Below, in pieces: positions 34,975 through 43,739 of a DNA stretch of 64,000 bases; the first letter of the stretch is position 1; every line of letters begins with the position of its first letter. This DNA is from Chitinophaga pinensis. GTDB lineage: Bacteria; Bacteroidota; Bacteroidia; Flavobacteriales_D; Crocinitomicaceae. The translations under genes were made by a program, and so were the position numbers. The stretch is taken from positions 44,715 through 108,714 of the forward strand of contig CALPMT020000009.1 of the NCBI GenBank assembly GCA_943324745.2. The letters are read 5' to 3'. A model generated the notes under the pieces. The model was not told the DNA's origin. It did not search any database and worked only from the letters and a program-made list of their open reading frames with translations.

Positions 34975-36258
34975 ATGAAAACAAATTTAATCGCTGAATT
35001 GCAATGGAGAGGGATGATACAGGATGTCATGCCTGGAACTGAAGAGCAATTATTGAAAGAGATGACAACAGGTTATGTAGGTTTCGATCCAACCTCTGAT
35101 TCGTTACATGTAGGAAGTTTGTTGCCAATCATGTTGCTGGTTCATTTGCAAAAAGCAGGACACAGACCAATTGCACTTGTAGGTGGTGCAACAGGAATGG
35201 TGGGAGATCCTTCTGGTAAGTCTGCGGAGAGAAATTTGTTAGACGAGGAAGCTTTGAATAAAAATGTAACTGGAGTTTCTGATCAATTAAAAAAATTCTT
35301 GGATTTTGAAAATGGTGAAAACAAAGCCTTATTGTTGAATAATTATGAATGGATGAAAAATTTTTCATTTTTAGACTTTATTCGCGATATCGGTAAGCAT
35401 ATAACGGTGAATTATATGATGGCGAAGGATTCTGTAAAAAAGCGCATCGAGACCGGAATTTCATTTACAGAGTTTTCGTACCAATTACTACAAGGGTATG
35501 ATTACTTACATCTGCATAAAAATTTCGATTGTAAAATTCAAATTGGAGGGTCCGATCAATGGGGGAATATTACTACTGGAACTGAGTTAATTCGTCGGAA
35601 AGGGGGAGGGGATGCTTTTGCATTTACTTGTCCTTTATTGACAAAAGCTGATGGCGGTAAATTTGGTAAAACTGAATCGGGAACTGTTTGGTTGAACCCA
35701 ACAAAAACAACACCATATACTTTTTATCAATTTTGGTTGAATGCATCGGATGTAGATGCAAAAAAATTGGTTCGCTATTTTACCTTACTTTCTAAAGAAG
35801 AAATTGAGCGTATTGAAAAAGAGCATGAAGAAGTACCGCATTTACGAATTTTACAAAAAGCGATTGCAGAAGAAGTAACTACAAGAGTCCATGGTAAGGA
35901 AGCCTTAGATGCTGCTATTGTAGCAAGTAATATCCTTTTTGGGAAATCCACATCCGAAGATTTAAGAAAATTAAACAACGACCAATTTTTAGAAGTTTTT
36001 GATGGAGTTCCGAAAGCCACCATTACTGCCAGCGATTACTCAAATGGAGTGACTATTGTGGATGCATTAGTGGCTAAATCGTCTTTTTTACCTAGTAATG
36101 GGGAGGCAAAGCGGGAATTAAAAGCAAATGCAATTGCAGTCAACAAAGAAAAAGTTAATGAATCTTACACCTTGACATCAAGCGATTTAATTAATGATAA
36201 ATTTGTATTAATTGGAAAAGGAAAGAAAAATAATTATCTGTTAATCGTAGAAAATTAA
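34975..36258 (+). CDS. tyrS: Tyrosyl-tRNA synthetase
   Basis: Class I synthetase charging tRNA-Tyr, 427 residues. The HIGH-type motif is LHVGSLLP after GYVGFDPTSDS, the tyrosine pocket is seen in LLQGYDYLHLHKNFDCKIQIGGSDQWGN-type sequence, and the KMSKS-type loop is KFGKTESGTVW. A C-terminal S4-like RNA-binding domain includes LPSNGEAKRELKANAIAVN. The start is ATG 34975; a longer in-frame extension would run into tRNA-Phe and its terminator. A TACTTTTG box at 34945-34952 is a possible -7 element. Confidence 0.96.
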   Translation: MKTNLIAELQWRGMIQDVMPGTEEQLLKEMTTGYVGFDPTSDSLHVGSLLPIMLLVHLQKAGHRPIALVGGATGMVGDPSGKSAERNLLDEEALNKNVTGVSDQLKKFLDFENGENKALLLNNYEWMKNFSFLDFIRDIGKHITVNYMMAKDSVKKRIETGISFTEFSYQLLQGYDYLHLHKNFDCKIQIGGSDQWGNITTGTELIRRKGGGDAFAFTCPLLTKADGGKFGKTESGTVWLNPTKTTPYTFYQFWLNASDVDAKKLVRYFTLLSKEEIERIEKEHEEVPHLRILQKAIAEEVTTRVHGKEALDAAIVASNILFGKSTSEDLRKLNNDQFLEVFDGVPKATITASDYSNGVTIVDALVAKSSFLPSNGEAKRELKANAIAVNKEKVNESYTLTSSDLINDKFVLIGKGKKNNYLLIVEN

Positions 36259-36286
36259 TTTTTTTTGATTTTTTTTATTAAATCTA

Positions 36287-36316
36287 TTGCGTAAAAGAAA
36301 AATCAGTGTATCTTTG
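36287..36316 (+). promoter_or_regulatory. Promoter for tRNA-Asp
   Basis: TTG at 36287-36289, 19 bases, then TATCTTTG at 36309-36316 match the Bacteroidetes TTG-N19-TAnnTTTG promoter well. About 80 bases of leader separate it from the mature tRNA. Confidence 0.7.
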
Positions 36317-36396
36317 CAGAGCTTTTAACGAAAGGCTTACACAATATCGAAAGTAAATCTAACTGTTAGTTAGGGCTTCTAAGAAGTAAAAATATT

Positions 36397-36470
36397 GGTT
36401 TGGTAGTTCAGTTGGTTAGAATACATGCCTGTCACGCATGGGGTCGCGGGTTCGAGTCCCGTCCAGACCG
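36397..36470 (+). tRNA. tRNA-Asp (GTC)
   Basis: The acceptor ggtttgg pairs with ccagacc (one G-U pair). The anticodon loop ctgtcac gives GTC, the T loop is ttcgagt and the discriminator is G, as expected for tRNA-Asp. Length is 74 bases, CCA not encoded. Confidence 0.96.
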
Positions 36471-36486
36471 CTAAAAGTTAAAAGTC

Positions 36487-36518
36487 AAAGCCTTCTCATT
36501 TATGGGAAGGCTTTTTTT
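36487..36518 (+). terminator. Terminator after tRNA-Asp
   Basis: The stem aaagccttc/gaaggcttt with a 10-base loop runs into seven or more T residues, 16 bases after the tRNA. Confidence 0.85.
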
Positions 36519-36549
36519 ATTTTAATTAATTTCAAAAATAGAAGTAAAA

Positions 36550-36913
36550 AAGCAAGTCATAAGCCGGGTTCTGTGTTCGATTACTCGAATAACTATCATT
36601 TATCTAGTCTTAAAATCACTCTTAAGATCCATCGACCTACCCTCTGAGTTTGGCGAGCAACCATTCAATACTTTTGTATATCCCCAGTTTACATGGTCTT
36701 TCAGTCCGTAAGGTTTACCTTGCTGTTTTTGTCGCCAAAAACACGGTGAGCTCTTACCTCGCCTTTTCACCTTTTCCAAAATTACTTTTGGTAGTTTTCC
36801 TTTCTGCGGCACTTTCTGTCCTGATTTCTCAGTCCTTCCCGTTAGGAAGTACGGCGCTCTATACTGCCCAGACTTTCCTCCTACATTACTGCAGGCGATA
36901 GTTTGACTTGCTT
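36550..36913 (-). ncRNA. rnpB: RNase P RNA (bacterial class A)
   Basis: Catalytic RNA of RNase P, which matures tRNA 5' ends. The two ends form a 10-base P1 helix (aagcaagtca with tgacttgctt). On the minus strand the conserved P4-region block gaggaaagtccgggc is present near the 5' end, and near the 3' end the agag-ggtaggtcgatgg type block and the tail acccggcttatgacttgc. Length is 364 bases, normal for the class. Short reading frames across it are spurious. A -7 box lies just upstream of its 5' end. Confidence 0.95.
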
Positions 36914-36918
36914 TTAAA

Positions 36919-36926
36919 CAAATATA
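36919..36926 (-). promoter_or_regulatory. -7 box for rnpB
   Basis: On the minus strand TATATTTG lies 6 bases before the P1 5' end, the expected distance to a transcription start for an unprocessed RNA 5' end. Confidence 0.65.
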
Positions 36927-36938
36927 ACTAAATCTTCC

Positions 36939-36946
36939 TATTTTTG
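36939..36946 (+). promoter_or_regulatory. Candidate -7 box for the sixA-like gene
   Basis: TATTTTTG fits TAnnTTTG, 55 bases before ATG 37002. The leader also contains an imperfect direct repeat around the hexamer CTCGTC (36976-36981 and 36990-36995). Confidence 0.4.
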
Positions 36947-37001
36947 TTTGTTTTTTACTTACATATCACACTTAGCTCGTCACTCTTAACTCGTCGTATA
37001 T

Positions 37002-37469
37002 ATGCTTCTCTACCTCCTACGTCATGCTAATGCAGAACATACTTCACCATCAGGGAAAGATAAAGACCGTCCACTTTCATCAATTGGAATAAATCAAGCA
37101 GTTTTATTAGGTGATTATGTTTCTACTTTAAATTTAATTGAAACAAGCATGTACATTTCATCAAGTCTACGAACGATAGAAACAGAAAACTATGCACTGA
37201 AAAGTTGTACAAATAATAAAGAGTTTCATGATGAACTTTACTTAACTTCTTCTAAAGAATTGATGAAGTTTATTAATGGACAGAACACTACTAATAATAT
37301 TCTGATACTTGGTCATAATGAAGGAATCTCGGCGCTTGCATCCTATTTAACGGATCAATACATCGCTTTAAATACCGCAAATTGTATAACAATTGAGTTT
37401 GATTGTGTAAACTCAAATGAAATCTCAGGATCAATGGGTAAAATTATTGATTTTTTTAATCCTCTTTAG
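37002..37469 (+). CDS. sixA: SixA-like histidine phosphatase
   Basis: A 155-residue branch 1 histidine phosphatase. The catalytic motif is LRHANAEH (His8 is the phosphorylated residue), the second Arg lies in SSLRTIETE, and the second His is in LILGHNEGISAL. The size and the short RHA motif match SixA, which removes phosphate from histidine phosphotransfer domains, but the substrate here is not known. It is convergent with the rhomboid gene, overlapping it by 14 bases at the 3' ends. Confidence 0.87.
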   Translation: MLLYLLRHANAEHTSPSGKDKDRPLSSIGINQAVLLGDYVSTLNLIETSMYISSSLRTIETENYALKSCTNNKEFHDELYLTSSKELMKFINGQNTTNNILILGHNEGISALASYLTDQYIALNTANCITIEFDCVNSNEISGSMGKIIDFFNPL

Positions 37470-38163
37470 TAATTATATAGCTATAGTGAATTCCTGAACT
37501 ACTATTACTCCTATATTGTTTACTTAAAACATTCAATTGTTCTTGAGTCTTATCTTCTGTTTTTAGTTCCGTTTTTTGTGAATTTTTGTTAGGTTGTATT
37601 GGCCCGTCGTAGTAATATACTGCAAGCATAATCCCTGTAATACTACCTCCTAAATGTCCTTGCCATGAAATTTTCTCTTCCATTGGAAAGATTCCCCATA
37701 CTAAACTACCATATAAAAACACAATTAAAAGTGACACTGCTTGTAGGTGCTTTTGACGTTTTAATATTCCACTTAAAAATAAAAAACACACCAAAGAATA
37801 AATCACACTGCTGATTCCGATGTGGAATGAACCTTCATTTTTGGCTATAATCCAAGTTAAAATACCAGATAAAAACCAACTCAAAAAAAACACTTGAAAA
37901 GCAACTTTTCGATAGTAAAAGAGTAGGGCAACACTCAACACAAATACAGGAATTGAATTGTTGATGAGGTGATAGATATCGTTTGTTGAATGAATTAATG
38001 GAGAGAAAAACACTCCACTTAATCCTTCTAGTGTACGTGGCATAATACCTAAGCTTACGATATCAATTGGCGCGTAAAATTCTCCCCAGTACACCACCCA
38101 TAAGGTTAATATTAGTAATGATGGATAGAGAAATATTTCGAAATTAAAGGATTTTTGTTCCAT
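37456..38163 (-). CDS. Rhomboid family intramembrane serine protease
   Basis: A 235-residue membrane protein with about six helices. Family residues are HLINNSIPVF in helix 2, the catalytic Ser118 in HIGISSVIYSL, and the catalytic His170 in SWQGHLGGSITG, so an active protease is expected. The C-terminal 50 residues are polar and cytoplasmic. The start is ATG 38163 (MEQKSFNFEI); a GTG nine codons upstream is less likely. Substrates are unknown. Confidence 0.87.
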   Translation of the reverse strand: MEQKSFNFEIFLYPSLLILTLWVVYWGEFYAPIDIVSLGIMPRTLEGLSGVFFSPLIHSTNDIYHLINNSIPVFVLSVALLFYYRKVAFQVFFLSWFLSGILTWIIAKNEGSFHIGISSVIYSLVCFLFLSGILKRQKHLQAVSLLIVFLYGSLVWGIFPMEEKISWQGHLGGSITGIMLAVYYYDGPIQPNKNSQKTELKTEDKTQEQLNVLSKQYRSNSSSGIHYSYIITKED

Positions 38164-38277
38164 AATTTTAAGTGTTGTTAGTGTATACACTTCAATTATT
38201 ATACCCCTAAACTTTTACTGACAAGTTGACTTAATATTTAAAACTGTTTAATTAGTTTAAACAATCTTGATTTATAA

Positions 38278-39018
38278 TTATTTGCAATTTAAATAATTGG
38301 AAATAACATTGAAATTTTTGATGTTTTTTTCTAAATGATTACCAATTACCATAATATTTACACCTAGTTTTTTAAGTGTAATTAATTTTTTAGTTGTTTT
38401 TATACCTCCCCCTATTATTAATGGTGCTTTAGTGTGTTTTTTAATTTCTTTAATTATAGAATTTGGAACTGTTTTTTTTGCGCCACTTCCAGCATCTAAA
38501 AAAATTAATTTTTTTCCTTGTAACAAACCTGCTAACGAAATATTTAGTACTTCTTTTTTAGCAGTTCTCTCTAAGGGTTTTGTATTACTTATTTTTGCGA
38601 CAGAACTGTCACTGTTGCCATCTATTAACAAGTAAGCAGTAGGCAAAATCTCAAGAGATGATTGATATATTTCTAAAGAGTTTTCAGTATGTTGTTGAAT
38701 TAAATATTTAGGGTTATCACTAGACAATAAACTCAAATAAAGTATTCCATCAGCCGCTCCTGAAAATTGTTTGTTTGAACCAGGAAATAATACAATGTGT
38801 AACTGACAATTATTTTTAAGATATCGAACAACAAAATCAACTTGAATTTGTGTGGCGCTACTTCCTCCAACAAATAAAAAATGAACAGCACTTTTTGCTA
38901 ACACTAGCAACAAGGTATTTAGTTGTTTTTCAGTGTTTGTTTTCTCGGGATCAATCAAGATGGCTATTTCGCCTTGTGCATTTGATATCTGTTTATAAAG
39001 AGAGTCTTTTTCTAACAT
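38278..39018 (-). CDS. Geranylgeranylglyceryl phosphate synthase (PcrB/GGGPS family)
   Basis: TIM-barrel prenyltransferase joining a polyprenyl diphosphate to glycerol-1-phosphate. The family motifs are ILIDPEKTN at the first strand, FLFVGGSSAT, LFPGSNKQFS for phosphate binding, FLDAGSGAKKTV and PLIIGGGIKTTKK. The 246 residues are normal for the Bacteroidetes group. The biological product in Bacteroidetes is not settled. It starts 9 bases after the phosphopantetheinyl transferase stop on the same strand, so the two are likely one transcript. Confidence 0.88.
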   Translation of the reverse strand: MLEKDSLYKQISNAQGEIAILIDPEKTNTEKQLNTLLLVLAKSAVHFLFVGGSSATQIQVDFVVRYLKNNCQLHIVLFPGSNKQFSGAADGILYLSLLSSDNPKYLIQQHTENSLEIYQSSLEILPTAYLLIDGNSDSSVAKISNTKPLERTAKKEVLNISLAGLLQGKKLIFLDAGSGAKKTVPNSIIKEIKKHTKAPLIIGGGIKTTKKLITLKKLGVNIMVIGNHLEKNIKNFNVISNYLNCK

Positions 39019-39027
39019 ACTAAATTA

Positions 39028-39633
39028 TTAATACGTGAAACAAACGATATGATTTTCTAATTCGATCATTTCAAGTGGGATATTTTCATTCGAAATGCGT
39101 ATAGATTTACCAAACCAGCTACCTAATTTATGAAAAATTGGAAGTTCATTTCGAAAACTCAGTCCATCAATTCCACTCCATTTATAGATTGCTTCTTTTC
39201 CACACCAAAAATGAGTGTAATGGATAGGGTTGTTTATTGATTGGATAGCCTTCAATTCACTTGAATGCATGAACTTTGGTGCAAGTTTTATTATTTTTTG
39301 TTGTATTTCTTCAAGGTCTATACCCACTCTTTTATTTGTAGAGATTGCCAAGCCAATAAAGCTAGAGGTATGACTTATAGATAAGCTGAACGAATGATCC
39401 GTAAAAAAAGGAGCGCCGTTTGTTAAATAGGAAATTTCTTTTTCTGGAAATAATTGATTTTTCAACATTCTAATTAATAAAAATTCTTTCTTTCGCTTTT
39501 GACTTTTTAAGGCAACGAATTTTTCTTTTTCATCGTCATTCAATTGAGTCAAATCTACAGCGGTTGAAAAATCAAGATGATTGCGTGTGATGTAAACTTG
39601 AGTATTGTTTTTGGTGTATGTAATGATTTCCAT
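39028..39633 (-). CDS. 4'-phosphopantetheinyl transferase superfamily protein
   Basis: A 201-residue enzyme that transfers the phosphopantetheine arm of CoA onto carrier proteins. The Sfp-type motifs are SLSISHTSSFIGLAIS, then VGIDLEEIQ with the metal-binding Asp and Glu, and FWCGKEAIYKWSG. It could activate the acyl carrier protein of fatty acid synthesis or a specialised carrier. It is in one group with the GGGP synthase and has a -7-like box 16 bases upstream. The distance from the PqqD-like operon does not prove a link. Confidence 0.88.
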   Translation of the reverse strand: MEIITYTKNNTQVYITRNHLDFSTAVDLTQLNDDEKEKFVALKSQKRKKEFLLIRMLKNQLFPEKEISYLTNGAPFFTDHSFSLSISHTSSFIGLAISTNKRVGIDLEEIQQKIIKLAPKFMHSSELKAIQSINNPIHYTHFWCGKEAIYKWSGIDGLSFRNELPIFHKLGSWFGKSIRISNENIPLEMIELENHIVCFTY

Positions 39634-39649
39634 TGTTTTTAATATGTAG

Positions 39650-39657
39650 CAAATTTA
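39650..39657 (-). promoter_or_regulatory. Candidate -7 box for the phosphopantetheinyl transferase gene
   Basis: On the minus strand TAAATTTG fits TAnnTTTG, 16 bases before the ATG at 39633. Confidence 0.5.
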
Positions 39658-39740
39658 CACACAAAAAATAGATGCTCAAATGTGAAATTTACAAACAGTT
39701 TACTTTAACGAATTGTTAAAAATGTTTAAAAGAAATAATA

Positions 39741-39779
39741 GGTTAAATTTTGTTAACCCGTTTTTTTCCACTTTATTTG
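39741..39779 (+). promoter_or_regulatory. Dyad overlapping a candidate promoter of the TonB receptor operon
   Basis: GGTTAA, 6 bases, TTAACC (39741-39758) is a perfect inverted repeat. Inside it lies a TTTG (39749-39752), followed after 19 bases by TTTATTTG (39772-39779), one mismatch from TAnnTTTG. A regulator bound to the dyad would cover the -33 element. The leader to the ATG at 39843 is then about 57 bases. Confidence 0.45.
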
Positions 39780-39842
39780 CAGTTGATTTTTTATGGTTTA
39801 GTCTTTAGAAATCAGATTTAAAAAGAATTTAATTTTATAGAT

Positions 39843-42800
39843 ATGGTAAGAAAGCTCTCTTTATTTGTTGTAACTTTCGTTCTATCAGCATTTTATGGTT
39901 TCTCTCAGAATGGAACAGGTGAAATCATAGGTTATGTTTACGATGGCGTGAATAAGACTGAAGGTATTTATGATGCAAAGGTTATCTTGAAGACAGGTCA
40001 AAATACGATAAGTATCGTTAAAACAGATCTTATGGGTAAATATCGTATTTCTAACGTTCAGCCTGGGACATACGATGTAGAGATTTCTCAAAAAATGGAT
40101 GGATATGAAAGCGTGAAAATTGAAGGTATTAATGTTTCTTCAAATGGTACTGCGTTTCCTGAGCCAGTTTACCTTGAAAAACCAAAAGTAGAAATTGTAA
40201 AACCAGGTGAAAAACCCAAGCCAGCCGTTAAAGGGCCAGATGGAGAAGTTGAGTTAGGTGTAGCAAGGGTTATAAAACACAAAATCCCTCTAATTGATAA
40301 AGGAGGTAACGCTTCTGGTGGTACAGTAGGTAGACAAGATATAGCCGCTTTGCCAGGACGATCAATTGGTGAGGTTACATCTACTGTTGCTGGAACGAAT
40401 TCTAGTACTGGTGAAATGAGTATTAGAGGTGCAGGTGGCGATGCTACTTATACATATATTGATAATGTTAAGATAAGTGGTTCAGTTAATTTACCAAAAA
40501 GTGCACTTGAAGAAGTTCAAGTAATGACAGGAGGTATACCTGCCAATTATGGTGATATCACTGGAGGTGTAATTTCTGTAACAACACGTGGTCCTTCTTC
40601 AAATTATTTTGGAAGTGCTGAAATTGTTTCTTCTGGATTATATTTCAAAGGTAAAGATGTAAATGGTTATGATGGTAAAGTTTTTGGATTGGATAAATAT
40701 GGGTACAATCTAGCGGAAGGAATGCTTTCAGGACCACTATTATTTAAAAAAGATTCATTAGGTAACAAAACGAAACCATTATTAGGTTTTTTGATTTCTG
40801 CAAATTTCACTGATCAGTTAGATAGTCGTCCTCTAGCAAATGGTGGACAATATCGTGTGAAAAAAGATGTCAGAGATGCGATTTTAGCAAATCCCCTAAG
40901 AGAAATGCCTGACGGCAGAGTTCCGTTGCATGCTTCAAATTTTTTACATGCATCAGATTTTGAGCAAAATGCTTGGAGGATGAATGCTCGAACTTCTGCA
41001 TTTACTTCGAATGCTAAAATCGATGTGAAAACGGGCCCGTCAATTAATTTGACATTTGGTGGTACATTTAATTACAATTTTGGTAAAGATGCATCTCGTT
41101 CAGGTTCTCTCTTGAATTTTACGAATAATGGAGATTATACGTCAACCGATTATAGAGTTTATGGTCGTTTTACACAAACTTTTGAAAATTCAAAAAATCC
41201 AAATGCTTTAATAAAAAGTGCTAGTTACACATTGATGGTTGATTATTCAAATACTTCTAGTAACAGTTATGATGGAAGATATAAATACAATGCTTTTGAA
41301 TATGGACATGTAGGAACTTTTACTACAACCATGGAACCATCTTATGCGTTTAATCCGTATAATCTCACGAAAATTCAGACAGGTAATGTTAGTCAAAGAG
41401 TTGATTTTGTTCCATCTACTTCAAATAGTACGTTAGCAGCAATTACCTCTCAGTATTATTCTATTTATGCAAATAATCCAGAACGTTATATAAATATCGA
41501 TCAAATACGAAATAGTAATGCTGCTTTGGTAAATGGTGGCTCACCGGATGGAGTTTATGGACTATGGACTAATATAGGCACACCTTATAATACAATGTCT
41601 AAAGGGCAATTGGAACAATTTCGTGTAACAGGAAATGGATCGTTAAATATTGGTGGGCATCGAATTTCATTGGGATTTGAATTTGAGCAACGTTTTCAAA
41701 GATCCTGGGGAGCAAGTCCTTCAAATCTTTGGTTCCTAGCTAGAAAATTGACAAATGCCCATATTTCAGAATTAGACTATTCAAAAGCTGATACTGTAAA
41801 TATGGGTACATATAAACAGGTAAATTATCAAAATTTAAATGCAGGATATGCTTATAAACACAATGGCGTTTTTGGTGGGGATTTGGCACAAAAAAAGTTT
41901 TCTGATGGTGACCCAACTATGCAAGAAAGTCAATCATTTTTCGATTACAACTTACGTAATAAATTAAATCTACCTGGTGGAGGAACTAATAGTACTTGGG
42001 TTGATGTAGATCGTTTAGACCCAAGTTTACTCTCTATTAATATGTTTTCAGCAGATGAATTGTTAAATAATGGAAGTTCATATATTTCTTACAGCGGCTA
42101 TGATAAAGCTGGGAATAAAACTTATGGTAAAACAGATATTAATGATTATTTTACCGCATTTGATGAACACGGTAATTACAAACGTGCAATAGGTGCTTTT
42201 CAACCGATTTATGTAGCAGGTTATATTATGGACAAATTTTCTATTGATAATTTATTGTTTAATGTAGGTTTGAGAATAGATGCATTCGATGCAAATCAAC
42301 CTGTTTTAAAAGACCCATATCTTTTATATAACGCTCGAACAGTTAGTGAGGTAAAATCTATTTTCGCAAAAGACCAAACTTCATATAAATGGTTGGTAAA
42401 CGATAATAAAGAAAGTGTAATTCCAAGTTCGATGGGAGATAATTATGTTGTGTATGTAAATGACGCAAATAATCCAACATTAATTAATGGATATCGTTCG
42501 GGTAGTACTTGGTATAATTCACAAGGTATTCCAGTCGATAATCCAAAATCAATTGAAGGATCTGGAGGTATTCAACCTTGGTTAGTGAATCCAAAATCAA
42601 AATTAATTAATGCAAGTGCTTTTGAAACCTACAAACCACAAATTAATTTTATGCCTCGTTTTTCTTTTTCTTTCCCTATTTCAGACGAAGCTTTATTTTT
42701 TGCGCATTATGATATCTTGACGAAACGTCCAACTTCTGGTAATTTCTTTGATCCAACTCAATATCAATTTATTGGAGTACAATCTTCTCCTTCAATTAAT

Positions 42801-43712
42801 AATGCAAACTTAAAACCTGAAACAACCATTGATTATGAACTAGGGTTCCAACAAAAGTTAACAAATAATTCTTCTATAAAAATTTCTTCTTACTATCGTG
42901 AACAGAGAAACATGGTTCAAATAATGAATATGGTTGCTGCTTATCCGAAAACATATTCCACAATGGGAAATAGAGATTTTGGAACTGTAAAAGGATTGAC
43001 CATTGCGTATGATTTAAGAAGAACAGGTAATATTCGTTTGACAGCCAATTATACCTTACAATTTGCGGATGGAACCGGTACGGATGGAAATCTAATTGGA
43101 TCTTTACTTCAAAACAATCAAGCCAACTTACGTAATATTTTCCCGTATTCGTATGATACACGACATCAGTTTAATATTGTAACGGATTACCGTTATGGAA
43201 GTGGAGAGAGATATAATGGACCTCAAATTGGAGCTATAAAATTGTTTGAAAATACTGGAATCAATTTTGTAACAAATATTTTTTCTGGGAATCCATATTC
43301 ATCCCAACAAAACGTTACTAATCTAGCAAGTGGTTTAACTTCAGGGATTAAAGGTACTCCTTATGGATCTCGTAAGCCTTGGTCTTACCGTTTAGATATT
43401 CAGGTAGATAGAAATTTTCAAATTAAATTCTCAGATAAATCTAAACCAGGTAATGACAAAGAGAAATTGGTTTTTCTTAATGTTTATATTCGTACAACTA
43501 ATTTATTTAATCAATTTAATGTACTGAATGTGTTTAGAGCTACAGGTAACTGGAATGATGATGGTTTCTTATCTGCAGTAGCATCTAAAGAAACAATTCA
43601 AGCAAAGTATGATTCTCAAGCCTTTGTAGATTATTATTCTATGATGGTGCAAAATTCTTATAATATAAGCTCTCCACGTACTATTCGTTTGGGACTAAGA
43701 TTTGATTTTTAA
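39843..43712 (+). CDS. TonB-dependent receptor with carboxypeptidase-regulatory N-terminal domain
   Basis: A 1289-residue outer-membrane receptor. After the signal peptide (to about YGFSQ, residue 21) comes a carboxypeptidase-regulatory-like domain (about 27-115, IGYVYDGVNKTEGIYDAKV). A plug follows (about 160-255) with RQDIAALPGRSIGEV, MSIRGAGGDATYTYIDNV and GGIPANYGDITGGVISVTTRG, then a long barrel ending RTIRLGLRFDF with terminal Phe. No SusD partner follows; a large secreted protein and a PorV/PorQ protein do instead. The ligand is unknown, and the pairing hints at a surface complex rather than glycan import. Confidence 0.9.
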   Translation: MVRKLSLFVVTFVLSAFYGFSQNGTGEIIGYVYDGVNKTEGIYDAKVILKTGQNTISIVKTDLMGKYRISNVQPGTYDVEISQKMDGYESVKIEGINVSSNGTAFPEPVYLEKPKVEIVKPGEKPKPAVKGPDGEVELGVARVIKHKIPLIDKGGNASGGTVGRQDIAALPGRSIGEVTSTVAGTNSSTGEMSIRGAGGDATYTYIDNVKISGSVNLPKSALEEVQVMTGGIPANYGDITGGVISVTTRGPSSNYFGSAEIVSSGLYFKGKDVNGYDGKVFGLDKYGYNLAEGMLSGPLLFKKDSLGNKTKPLLGFLISANFTDQLDSRPLANGGQYRVKKDVRDAILANPLREMPDGRVPLHASNFLHASDFEQNAWRMNARTSAFTSNAKIDVKTGPSINLTFGGTFNYNFGKDASRSGSLLNFTNNGDYTSTDYRVYGRFTQTFENSKNPNALIKSASYTLMVDYSNTSSNSYDGRYKYNAFEYGHVGTFTTTMEPSYAFNPYNLTKIQTGNVSQRVDFVPSTSNSTLAAITSQYYSIYANNPERYINIDQIRNSNAALVNGGSPDGVYGLWTNIGTPYNTMSKGQLEQFRVTGNGSLNIGGHRISLGFEFEQRFQRSWGASPSNLWFLARKLTNAHISELDYSKADTVNMGTYKQVNYQNLNAGYAYKHNGVFGGDLAQKKFSDGDPTMQESQSFFDYNLRNKLNLPGGGTNSTWVDVDRLDPSLLSINMFSADELLNNGSSYISYSGYDKAGNKTYGKTDINDYFTAFDEHGNYKRAIGAFQPIYVAGYIMDKFSIDNLLFNVGLRIDAFDANQPVLKDPYLLYNARTVSEVKSIFAKDQTSYKWLVNDNKESVIPSSMGDNYVVYVNDANNPTLINGYRSGSTWYNSQGIPVDNPKSIEGSGGIQPWLVNPKSKLINASAFETYKPQINFMPRFSFSFPISDEALFFAHYDILTKRPTSGNFFDPTQYQFIGVQSSPSINNANLKPETTIDYELGFQQKLTNNSSIKISSYYREQRNMVQIMNMVAAYPKTYSTMGNRDFGTVKGLTIAYDLRRTGNIRLTANYTLQFADGTGTDGNLIGSLLQNNQANLRNIFPYSYDTRHQFNIVTDYRYGSGERYNGPQIGAIKLFENTGINFVTNIFSGNPYSSQQNVTNLASGLTSGIKGTPYGSRKPWSYRLDIQVDRNFQIKFSDKSKPGNDKEKLVFLNVYIRTTNLFNQFNVLNVFRATGNWNDDGFLSAVASKETIQAKYDSQAFVDYYSMMVQNSYNISSPRTIRLGLRFDF

Positions 43713-43739
43713 TTGAACATTATTTTAAACAATATAACA

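Noticed and set aside
36600..36901. Open frames on both strands over RNase P RNA
   Set aside because: The region is the conserved rnpB RNA with matching P1 helix and P4 block, so the frames are chance.
36970..36995. Imperfect direct repeat around CTCGTC before the sixA-like gene
   Set aside because: It is only two short, imperfect copies, too weak to call a regulatory site with confidence.
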